A stretch of 64,000 nt of DNA from a virus. A program made the position numbers and the translations under genes. The notes beneath the pieces were generated by a model. It saw nothing but the letters and a program-made list of their open reading frames with translations, was not told the DNA's origin and searched no databases. The DNA is taken from the IMG/VR virus record IMGVR_UViG_3300008121_000001, positions 29,015 through 93,014 of that record. The stretch is one strand, 5' to 3'. Position 1 is the first letter of the stretch. Each line of letters begins with the position of its first letter. This document shows, piece by piece, positions 42,563 through 50,272 of the stretch.

Positions 42563-42990
42563 TATCTTGAAACTATTAAACCGCTTAAATTTGGACTATT
42601 GTAAGTGCTGTAAAAAGCATCTTGAGAAGACACATAAGGCGAAGGAACAAATCTATACCTAATTGTAGCATTTTGCGTATAACGATAGATTGACCCATCT
42701 GTAACTGTTTCTAAAAATTCAGGAGGAGTATCCCAAGTGCTGACATAATAAATCCAACTATTTAAAGTTGCATCTTGCCCTTGAAGACTTTCGAGCCACT
42801 CTTCTTTTGTACCTACAAAACCACTTATAAGAGCTAAATCATATGCACTAAGACCACTAACTCCCAATTGCGCTACTGTAACTCGTATATTAGTTGATAC
42901 TGACTCAGACACTGCAATACGAAACTGATTTGTATTTCCAGTTGCAGTTACTTTGTACTCTTGCAGTGTCTGGTTTACTGTAACTCTCAT
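42562..42990 (-). CDS. Virion-operon protein, possibly fibre tip-associated, 142 aa
   Basis: Beta-rich protein with a SAYDLALISGFVGTKEEWLESLQGQD segment resembling the AYELAV-x-x-GF-x-GTxxEWLxSL motif of phage collagen-like or tail-fibre proteins. Overlaps both neighbours by one base. Probably tail-associated. Confidence 0.62.
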   Translation of the reverse strand: MRVTVNQTLQEYKVTATGNTNQFRIAVSESVSTNIRVTVAQLGVSGLSAYDLALISGFVGTKEEWLESLQGQDATLNSWIYYVSTWDTPPEFLETVTDGSIYRYTQNATIRYRFVPSPYVSSQDAFYSTYNSPNLSGLIVSR

Positions 42991-43346
42991 TAACTTATAT
43001 CAGGTAATATGTTCCAAACTAACGGACTAGAGCCGTCTGTAATTGTAGTAACTTTCCCATTAGGTGCAGTCATCTCTATCCCGAAAATATAGCGCTGAGC
43101 GGGATAATTTATAACTTCTGGCATAAAATATATTTTGCCATTTGTAGGAGTAGGGCAAGTTATTTTACCATTAACAGTGCTATATTCCCAAATTACGGAA
43201 CCTTGAGGGCTAGTCTTGAATTTGGCAGAAAAAGAATAGCCAGTTAAGTCCATGTCAGTGTATACGTTGTTATCTTCACTCTCGAAGTGAAACTCAACTC
43301 CATCCCAAGTATCGCCTTTTTTGTGCGGTTTTATTGTGTCAGCCAT
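42990..43346 (-). CDS. Phage tail/baseplate protein, BppU-like fold, 118 aa
   Basis: KKGDTWDGVEFHFE (9-22), LTGYSFSAKFKT and GKIYFMPEVI follow the pattern of small phage baseplate or receptor-binding N-domains (BppU-like). Immediately upstream of the tail-operon genes and downstream of the resolvase gene. The assignment is by pattern only. Confidence 0.55.
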   Translation of the reverse strand: MADTIKPHKKGDTWDGVEFHFESEDNNVYTDMDLTGYSFSAKFKTSPQGSVIWEYSTVNGKITCPTPTNGKIYFMPEVINYPAQRYIFGIEMTAPNGKVTTITDGSSPLVWNILPDIS

Positions 43347-43364
43347 TTTTATTCTTATTAACTA

Positions 43365-43844
43365 TTATAATTTTACACTTGTTTTATAAATGTGGCAAAG
43401 AATACAAGCCGCTGCATCTGCACAGTGATTCTCTTTATAATCAAATTTTCTTTCTGGAAACACTTTTTCAACTGCATCTATTACATTTTGCTTATCAGAA
43501 CCTCCAAAATGAGCTACTGCTTTTTTCACTTCTGTTGGCATATAAGAAAATTCTTCCAATCCGTACTTATTTGCCAAATAACGAGTTACACCTATAGATT
43601 GGTTGAGCTTTGCACCAATATCTCCTTTTAGTACAGGATTTTCATAAATATAAGCAGTTGGTTTATACTGCTTAACTATTTTTTTAAAGTGTGCAGCTAT
43701 ATCTGCAAGATTTTGTGGTAAAGTGTCGTTTTTGTCTGTGTAGAAATTTTCAGCATAAAGTAATTGTAACTTTTCTTTTTCTGCATTTACAATTGCAAAG
43801 CCGCTAGACCTGTAACCAACATCATTACCAAGATAAACAGTCAT
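43365..43844 (-). CDS. RuvC-like Holliday junction resolvase, 159 aa
   Basis: Predicted to cut branched DNA before packaging. The RNase H-like core shows GNDVGYRSSG (6-15, Asp8), IYENP (66-70, Glu68) and the C-terminal NHCADAAA (139-146, His140, Asp143). The central MPTEVKKAVAHFGGSDKQ segment corresponds to the RuvC DNA-binding region. First gene of the minus-strand operon, about 35 bases from the divergent fibre gene. Confidence 0.85.
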   Translation of the reverse strand: MTVYLGNDVGYRSSGFAIVNAEKEKLQLLYAENFYTDKNDTLPQNLADIAAHFKKIVKQYKPTAYIYENPVLKGDIGAKLNQSIGVTRYLANKYGLEEFSYMPTEVKKAVAHFGGSDKQNVIDAVEKVFPERKFDYKENHCADAAACILCHIYKTSVKL

Positions 43845-43878
43845 ATAAACTAAAATATAGATAAAACAACATTAACAC

Positions 43879-44784
43879 ATGACCTTATCACTGGACTATA
43901 TAGGCATAAATTCACTTCCATGCCGTAGCTATTTAGATTTCACTAATCCTAGTTACTCATCAATTTCAGGTAGCACTTTTACTCAGCTAAATCTTACTGG
44001 CAACACAAATTATGACTTCATCTCTACAGGCGCACTAAACTTTCCTGTACGTGGTTCTGAGGGCATAACCTTTACTTCTACTCAGAAACTCTCTCCTCGC
44101 GTCTCAGACATCATCTTTGATGCACCCAGCTACTCTTTACTCATTGTGTCGAAAAATTCTAACAACTCATTACTAAAAGTTGGTAAAACTAACCCAAACC
44201 TACCAAAACTGTTGGAAATTGACTACACAGCTACCAACTTTAATCAAAATTACTCAAGACTGAACGTAGCTGACCGTGAACTAACTCTTGGCGACCTTGA
44301 GACTACTCAAGTATGCCTACTTTCTCATGATGTTGTTGCTGGAGTGAGCAACACATCGATAAATTTAGCTGATTTTCAACAAAACACCAAGCTTGATGCT
44401 GGATATATGCTGCCGAATTTGTCATCGTTCGTTTTAGGTGAGGGGTTTGGCGGAGAACTACTTAATTTCCTTCTTTTTGTGCCAGCTATTGAAAATGTGC
44501 ATCTATTAGAGCTTGGGAGACGGGTATCGGATTATATTCCACAATCAGAGCTAAAATTTGACAAACTACTGCTGACGACAGAGAGTAAACTAGAATTGGC
44601 AAGCTCACTCTTTTCTGCACCCCGAATTAAATTCAATTTGCCCATAAAAGTCCGAAACTTAGAAACAAATTCGAGTTTGTTATTTAGTAGCTCCCTAATA
44701 GTAATTGCAAGCTATCTGTGGGATTCGTTATCGGATGGGCAGTGGGTGGATATTAGTGAGTCATTGTGGGATTCAATGGGATAA
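43879..44784 (+). CDS. LamG-like virion protein, 301 aa
   Basis: Beta-sandwich patterns SYLDFTNPSY, APSYSLLIVSKN, SSFVLGEGFGGELLNFLLF (about 15-215) fit a LamG/ConA-like fold. The C-terminus repeats SLWDS-type Trp motifs. Single plus-strand gene among minus-strand virion genes; the next gene begins at the next base on the other strand. Confidence 0.6.
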   Translation: MTLSLDYIGINSLPCRSYLDFTNPSYSSISGSTFTQLNLTGNTNYDFISTGALNFPVRGSEGITFTSTQKLSPRVSDIIFDAPSYSLLIVSKNSNNSLLKVGKTNPNLPKLLEIDYTATNFNQNYSRLNVADRELTLGDLETTQVCLLSHDVVAGVSNTSINLADFQQNTKLDAGYMLPNLSSFVLGEGFGGELLNFLLFVPAIENVHLLELGRRVSDYIPQSELKFDKLLLTTESKLELASSLFSAPRIKFNLPIKVRNLETNSSLLFSSSLIVIASYLWDSLSDGQWVDISESLWDSMG

Positions 44785-45483
44785 CTAATAAACGAAGCCG
44801 TTGTAACGCCGTACTTTGAAATTAGCAAATGGTGAATCACTTTTACTAAAATCGTTTGACTGGGAAGGTAAATTGCCGTTTCTATACTGTCCTTGTGGAT
44901 ATTTCTTTAACCGTACATCTGGTCGTCGTAGTTGAGATAGTTGGGAATTTTGCTCTTGACCAACACCTTGAGTATTTTGATTAGCTAAAGGGTATGGCTG
45001 AGAATTGCCAGATTGAGTTTTACCACTTGCATTAGGTACAGTGATAGCTGTCGTATCAATAGTCTGCTGATTTGTAGGGGCAGGAGTTGTTATTACGCCA
45101 TTTTGTATAGGTTGTGGTCGTGGAACTGGTTGAGCCGCAGATAGTTGTGCTTGAGGTGCAGAAGGAATCTGAGTATCAACTTGCCCAGCTTTACGTGCTT
45201 GATAAGCATTCTTCAGACTTGCACTACCATATCCAACTGCACCACCTAATGCAGCTCCACCAGCAACCTGACCCGCAAGATTACCGATAGATTTATCTTC
45301 ACTACCTAAATAGTTGACAGCTCCAATTCCAGCACCAACACCTGCACCAAGTTTAGCGGCTCTTCCAGATGTAGAGAGCGCTTTCCCAGCTTTAGTACCA
45401 AGTTGAGTTGCCAGCCCAGCCCAATCTACTGCAAAGTTTGAGTATTTAGGATTTGTTGCTCTTGCGTATGCTGAAATTCTCAT
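44785..45483 (-). CDS. Glycine-zipper-like, Gln/Pro-rich protein, possible internal virion protein, 232 aa
   Basis: Residues 25-95 are Gly/Ala-rich with glycine-zipper spacing (KLGAGVGAGIGAVNYLG, GQVAGGAALGGAVGYGS), likely membrane-active. The rest is disordered and Gln/Pro/Asn-rich. Resembles the products at 10979-11395 and 61470-61883. Such proteins can be ejected virion proteins; this is inference. Confidence 0.55.
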   Translation of the reverse strand: MRISAYARATNPKYSNFAVDWAGLATQLGTKAGKALSTSGRAAKLGAGVGAGIGAVNYLGSEDKSIGNLAGQVAGGAALGGAVGYGSASLKNAYQARKAGQVDTQIPSAPQAQLSAAQPVPRPQPIQNGVITTPAPTNQQTIDTTAITVPNASGKTQSGNSQPYPLANQNTQGVGQEQNSQLSQLRRPDVRLKKYPQGQYRNGNLPSQSNDFSKSDSPFANFKVRRYNGFVY

Positions 45484-45487
45484 ATTT

Positions 45488-46309
45488 TTAATTTAGACTT
45501 TGTAATATATTATATAGGGCAACCTCTTGAGTAGTGGTTAAACCCGCCCCCATCGTAAAATTGGATACTCTAGCAGCACCATACAAGGGGATTGTCCCCA
45601 CAGGCTCATTCATCGCAAAAAATGGGATGGTGTAATTGGGGTTGGCTATTGGGCTAGCAAGTCCTGCATCCGTTGTAGCATAGCCATTTACCACCAATCT
45701 ACCAGCACCGCCAGTTAGTCGATTTAGTAAATGGAACCCAGTAGCTTGAGGAGTTGTAGCAATATAAGCGGAATCTCCTAACAGAATTTGCCCCTCAAAA
45801 AATGAGTCGAAATATGCGTACATTTCAATAAAATCGTCCCCATTGTTACCGCCCCCCATTACCCCCCCGTACTCAATAGATGCATTCGCACCGTGGTCGG
45901 TCACCCAAGCCGACATGTGAACATCATATCTACCAGCATTCGAGAAAGTTCCTAGAGATGTTGCGGGGTTCCAACCTGAATTTAAATACTTGTTAGAGCC
46001 ATTGCCTTTTAGCCCTTGCGATGTCCAATCACCTGACACAAAATTATAGTTAGTAGCATTGCCAACACCGTCATCATAAACAGCCACTAAGCAGCCTGTA
46101 AACGATTCTGTTAAATTCAGGCATAACCAATATTTCAAATAATTGGCAGAACCTCGTAAATTATTTGCATAGAGATTTTTTATAGCAGAATCCAAAGCTT
46201 TAACTTTTACAGGGGCAACTGACCCCCCAACTAAAGAGACACGTTGTAAGTAGTTACGAGTGTCAGGATGTAAACTATTAGCTAATATCTGCTTTATAAT
46301 TAATTTCAT
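45488..46309 (-). CDS. Lectin-like tail fibre protein, 273 aa
   Basis: A SQGLKGNGSNKYLNSGWNP segment (about 93-111) and YDVHMSAWVTDHG, with the C-terminal TTQEVALYNILQSLN helix, match a LamG-like prophage fibre family. It overlaps the next upstream gene by four bases. Sugar ligand unknown. Confidence 0.65.
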   Translation of the reverse strand: MKLIIKQILANSLHPDTRNYLQRVSLVGGSVAPVKVKALDSAIKNLYANNLRGSANYLKYWLCLNLTESFTGCLVAVYDDGVGNATNYNFVSGDWTSQGLKGNGSNKYLNSGWNPATSLGTFSNAGRYDVHMSAWVTDHGANASIEYGGVMGGGNNGDDFIEMYAYFDSFFEGQILLGDSAYIATTPQATGFHLLNRLTGGAGRLVVNGYATTDAGLASPIANPNYTIPFFAMNEPVGTIPLYGAARVSNFTMGAGLTTTQEVALYNILQSLN

Positions 46310-47196
46310 ACTGCAATTGCCCTTACCCGAATTGTTGCAGTTTGAGAGTTGGCTGCTGGAGTAAAAGCTCCAGTAGTTACAAGATATCCAAATAAAGATG
46401 TGCCTGTCAGTTTAATGGTGCTATTTATTAGATTAGCTTGGGCTACTAGGGAACCTCCCCCTTGAGCTAGGCTGGCAGAGCCGATAGATATACCTTTAGG
46501 ATATAGGATAGAAGCTCTATCTCCACTAGAGACACTAAAAGCATCATTGTCTGCAATAGCACTAGGAGGTGTAATTGAATACGGATAAAAAGTAAAAGCT
46601 GCCATTCCAGAAGGTAAGGTAGCGATATTAAAAATAACGTCGATATCAGTAATAAGTAAAGCTATACCAGAAGGCGGAGTAGTATTACCAACTAACTGAA
46701 ATGCAGCACCATAAACATCATTAGCGGTATAAGCAGTGGTATTGGCAGCGCGTGTGATTGTGGCAGTAAATTCGTAAAAAGAAGTTGGTGTTGTTTGTGT
46801 GACGGTAAATACCGCATCACTTGCAGGGACAACTGATAAGCTATTGGCGGCTGTTTTTATGCCTAAAGAACTAGGGAAAATAGCCATCAAAGAAGTTAAC
46901 CTTTGTGCAATTCTTTGTAACCTACCATTCAGTCCACTACTTGCAGTGTCATTAGCTGGCGCTGATTCCGTTAATTCGCCAATTCTAGAATTAGTTAGCT
47001 CAGCTTCTGTGATTTGGTCTAGTTGATTTGCGGCACTTGCATCACTTGACCCTCCTTCTCCAGAACCAATACCTAAAAGACTATTAATAGTATCTAGTCT
47101 GTCTATTTGGTTTTGCTCAAGCTTTGCCCCACGCTCGGAATCTAAATACGACTCCAGCCCAGCTTTTTCTGCTTCTAATTTATCTGTGAGCGCCAT
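46306..47196 (-). CDS. Virion structural protein with coiled N-terminus, 296 aa
   Basis: N-terminal helices (about 1-45), an acidic linker, then a SSGLNGRLQRIAQRLTSLM stretch (about 85-105), often seen in phage neck or tail structural proteins. A beta-rich C-terminal domain of about 180 residues follows. First gene of its minus-strand group, divergent from the next fibre operon. Confidence 0.6.
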   Translation of the reverse strand: MALTDKLEAEKAGLESYLDSERGAKLEQNQIDRLDTINSLLGIGSGEGGSSDASAANQLDQITEAELTNSRIGELTESAPANDTASSGLNGRLQRIAQRLTSLMAIFPSSLGIKTAANSLSVVPASDAVFTVTQTTPTSFYEFTATITRAANTTAYTANDVYGAAFQLVGNTTPPSGIALLITDIDVIFNIATLPSGMAAFTFYPYSITPPSAIADNDAFSVSSGDRASILYPKGISIGSASLAQGGGSLVAQANLINSTIKLTGTSLFGYLVTTGAFTPAANSQTATIRVRAIAV

Positions 47197-47245
47197 TCGC
47201 CTACCAACTTTTTAAATTTCTACTTCTAGTATACAATAAGAATAT

Positions 47246-49069
47246 ATGGCAGTCAAAACTGGGTATTCAATCGCAGATATTTCGGCAATCAAAGCTCTTC
47301 CTACAGCTTTATTGATTGATGGTTATGCGCGACTTTGCAGGTCTGTCAACGCTTGGTTCAGCTACAACTCAACCTCGACTGCTACTGCTGATGATGTATC
47401 AGTATTGTTGCCAGTTTCAGGTACAGGACGATGGTTTAAGCTTAAGGCTGACGTAGCGGCTACTGATGTACTTAATTTCAATGAGACAGTAGACGACCGA
47501 GTTGCGGCACTCGTACAAAATAGCTCGACAGTTAGCGCAAGTTACAATGATGCAGCGAACACACTCACTTTTTCTGTGGTAGGTGCAAGTATTGGCGATA
47601 CAGAATTATCAAATTCGGGGGTTACAGCAGGAAGCTACACTAATGCAAATATTACTGTAGATAGCAAGGGAAGGGTGACAGCCGCAGCCAATGGTACTGG
47701 CAGTGGGATGGCTAACCCTATGACCTCTGCTGGAGACTTAATTGTAGGAGAATCGAGTGGAGCGCCTTTAAGATTACCAAAGACAACAAGTACTACCAAA
47801 AAATACCTTACCCAAGCTAAGAATCAGGATAGTCTATTAGCTTCTACAGCTTTACTTGTAATTCCGTCACTCGGCTTAGTTGATTCAAGTAACACTCTGA
47901 ATACTTTAACTAGCTATGGGAATATAGCACTAAGTACTGCACAGTTGAATTTAGCTTACAATTCATATCAAAGCATCTCTTTTGATGGCACTGGAGACTA
48001 TTTTACTGTTCCCACCTCCCCTAATTTAGATTTTTCGACTACAGATTTTACGTGGGAAGCATTTGTTTACTTCACAAATTTAAGTTGGGGGTTTGCTGGT
48101 AAAGTAATTTTAAGTAATTCTCCAGATGCCTCCTCTTCTACAGGGCTTTTTATAAGTTATAGAGGAGAAATACGGGTAGGAAATCCCACTTCATCTTTCT
48201 TACTGGAGACGACAAGCGCAGGAATATTAATCAATACTTGGCATCATATAGCAGTAACTCGGAGTACAAACACTTTAAAAATCTGGATAGATGGGGTTTT
48301 AAGAGCTACATCTACCTCATGCCCAACAACACTTACACAACATTCTTTATTTAGTTTTGGTAATCAACCTTCAAACGGGGGATATTTTCAAGATTTTAGC
48401 GGGTACATAGACGGAATACGGCTAACTAAAGCTGTTAGATACACCTCTACTTTTAACCCATATACAGATACTAATATCACAAATAATTCGTTAGTATTTA
48501 CAAATTGGGAAGATGTTACTTTGCCTAATACTGCTGTAAGTGCTGGCAGCTATACAAATGCAGATATTACTGTAGATAGCAAGGGAAGGATTACTGCGGC
48601 AGCAAATGGTACATCAGGAGGATTTACTAACCCAATGACGACTCTTGGTGACCTTATTATAGGAGGAGCAAGCGGCGCACCAACAAGATTTGTGGGAAAT
48701 ACAACCACACAACTAAAAGTTCTGAGTCAAACAGGAGATGGCACTAATTCAGCTAACCCAATTTGGCGAACGTTAATCAAATCTGATGTATCAGACCTTG
48801 CTGTTTTTACATATACAGTTGCTGGTCTTGTCCCAGCACCAACAGGAAGTGGTACATCAAGGTATTTGCGTGAAGATGGTAGTTGGGGTACTCCAAGTGG
48901 CAGCGCGGCAAGTATTGCAGTGCTTGATGAGGGCATAACATTGACCTCTGCGGCTACAAGTCTTAATTTTGTGGGTGATGGCGTAATTGCGACAAATACT
49001 GGAGGTGACGTAACTGTTACAATAGAAGGTAATAAAGCGGGACTTTATGAATTTTTTAATTTAATATAA
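47246..49069 (+). CDS. Tail fibre with internal LamG domain between repeated segments, 607 aa
   Basis: N-terminal FSYNSTST...GRWFKL fibre motif (about 38-71). Then a GSYTNANITVDSKGRVTAA unit (about 132-150), a LamG domain (about 245-430: DFTWEAFVYFTNLSWG, LKIWIDGVLRATS), a second GSYTNADITVDSKGRITAA unit, and a C-terminal fibre tail. The two units are 26 bases identical at their core (47649-47674, 48564-48589). The layout suggests the LamG cassette was added by recombination. First gene of a plus-strand fibre operon. Confidence 0.72.
   Translation: MAVKTGYSIADISAIKALPTALLIDGYARLCRSVNAWFSYNSTSTATADDVSVLLPVSGTGRWFKLKADVAATDVLNFNETVDDRVAALVQNSSTVSASYNDAANTLTFSVVGASIGDTELSNSGVTAGSYTNANITVDSKGRVTAAANGTGSGMANPMTSAGDLIVGESSGAPLRLPKTTSTTKKYLTQAKNQDSLLASTALLVIPSLGLVDSSNTLNTLTSYGNIALSTAQLNLAYNSYQSISFDGTGDYFTVPTSPNLDFSTTDFTWEAFVYFTNLSWGFAGKVILSNSPDASSSTGLFISYRGEIRVGNPTSSFLLETTSAGILINTWHHIAVTRSTNTLKIWIDGVLRATSTSCPTTLTQHSLFSFGNQPSNGGYFQDFSGYIDGIRLTKAVRYTSTFNPYTDTNITNNSLVFTNWEDVTLPNTAVSAGSYTNADITVDSKGRITAAANGTSGGFTNPMTTLGDLIIGGASGAPTRFVGNTTTQLKVLSQTGDGTNSANPIWRTLIKSDVSDLAVFTYTVAGLVPAPTGSGTSRYLREDGSWGTPSGSAASIAVLDEGITLTSAATSLNFVGDGVIATNTGGDVTVTIEGNKAGLYEFFNLI
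47649..48589 (+). repeat. Direct repeat flanking the LamG cassette (26-base core)
   Basis: Bases 47649-47674 and 48564-48589 are identical over 26 positions, 915 bases apart in frame. Recombination between them would delete 305 codons and remove the LamG domain without a frameshift. Confidence 0.7.
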
Positions 49070-49075
49070 ACTAAA

Positions 49076-49456
49076 ATGGCAGCATCTCCAGCATATACAG
49101 CAACACCAAGGACAGAAAGAGCTACATTATCTGCGGCTAATACTAATCGTGATGGTACTGGCACAATTGTTAATTTATTTACTGCTGGCTCAAATGGCAG
49201 TCGAGTAGAACGTATTACAATTTGTGCTACTGGCACAACCACAGCAGGAATGATTCGTTTATATTTATATGATGGTACTAATACTGACTTATGGAGGGAA
49301 ATAGCAGTAACAGCAATAACCCCTAGTGGCACAGTAAATTCTTATTATATTCAAATTTCTGGGCTAGCTTATATACTCTCTACAGGTAAAAGTATTCGAT
49401 GTTCTACACATAATGCTGAAACTTTTAGAGTTGTAGCTGAAGGGGGTGACTTTTAA
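49076..49456 (+). CDS. Small virion structural protein, 126 aa
   Basis: Beta-rich, with the common phage pattern NGSRVERITICATGTTTAGMI and LWREIAV. It resembles small decoration or tail proteins. Six bases after the fibre gene and one base of overlap with the next. Confidence 0.62.
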   Translation: MAASPAYTATPRTERATLSAANTNRDGTGTIVNLFTAGSNGSRVERITICATGTTTAGMIRLYLYDGTNTDLWREIAVTAITPSGTVNSYYIQISGLAYILSTGKSIRCSTHNAETFRVVAEGGDF

Positions 49457-50271
49457 TGAATTTTGGTACTTATGGAATGCCGTTAAGTATCAGCTTAAAT
49501 TCTGGACTGTTTGGATTACCTAAAAGTAGTTCCTTATGGACTCCAAAAAATATAACTACGCAATTATGGTTAGATGCTTCTGATAGTTCCACTATTTTAC
49601 TTACTTCAGATGCGGTAAGCCAATGGAGTGATAAATCTGGTAATAATCGTCATTTAATTCAAAATACTGCCGCAAACAGACCATTAAAAGGTATAAATTC
49701 GATTAATTTTGATGGCATTAATGATTTCTTATCTACATCTTCTACATTCCCATCTTTAACTGATTTTTCTATTTTTGCAGTAGCAGATGGAAGTGCTATA
49801 CCTACTAACCAAGAAAGAGGTTTATTAGCAATAGATAATGGTAATAATACTGGATACTTATTAGGTTATTGGTTTGAAAGAACTAGCTTCTCTGGAGGAA
49901 CTCTTAGTAGTTATATAGGTGGGACTAGCTTGAATACTAGTAGTTCAACTATACCTTTAACAATTTTTACTCCTAAAATCTTAAATCAAATAAGAAAATT
50001 AACTGTAAGTAATTCTTTATTAGATAATGGAATAATAAAAGCTTCAGTGACATCAGGAAATACTGTAACAACTTCTATACCTTCCAATACCCTTTATGTG
50101 GGTAGGTCAGATTTAACTTATTTGGGTAATATATATGAAATAATATTAATTTCAGAAGCTGTTGTTGATGATTTAAGATTAAAAATAGAAGGGTATTTAG
50201 CACACAAATGGGGGTTAACAAATAATCTAGCTAGCACACATTTATATAAAAATTTACCTCCTCAAACTTAA
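49456..50271 (+). CDS. LamG-like fibre protein, 271 aa
   Basis: LWLDASDSSTI (about 35-45), QWSDKSGNNRHLIQ, NFDGINDFLS and the C-terminal EGYLAHKWGLTNNL mark a well-known family of phage LamG/ConA-like proteins. Likely carbohydrate-binding. Middle gene of the fibre operon. Confidence 0.72.
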   Translation: MNFGTYGMPLSISLNSGLFGLPKSSSLWTPKNITTQLWLDASDSSTILLTSDAVSQWSDKSGNNRHLIQNTAANRPLKGINSINFDGINDFLSTSSTFPSLTDFSIFAVADGSAIPTNQERGLLAIDNGNNTGYLLGYWFERTSFSGGTLSSYIGGTSLNTSSSTIPLTIFTPKILNQIRKLTVSNSLLDNGIIKASVTSGNTVTTSIPSNTLYVGRSDLTYLGNIYEIILISEAVVDDLRLKIEGYLAHKWGLTNNLASTHLYKNLPPQT

Positions 50272-50272
50272 T

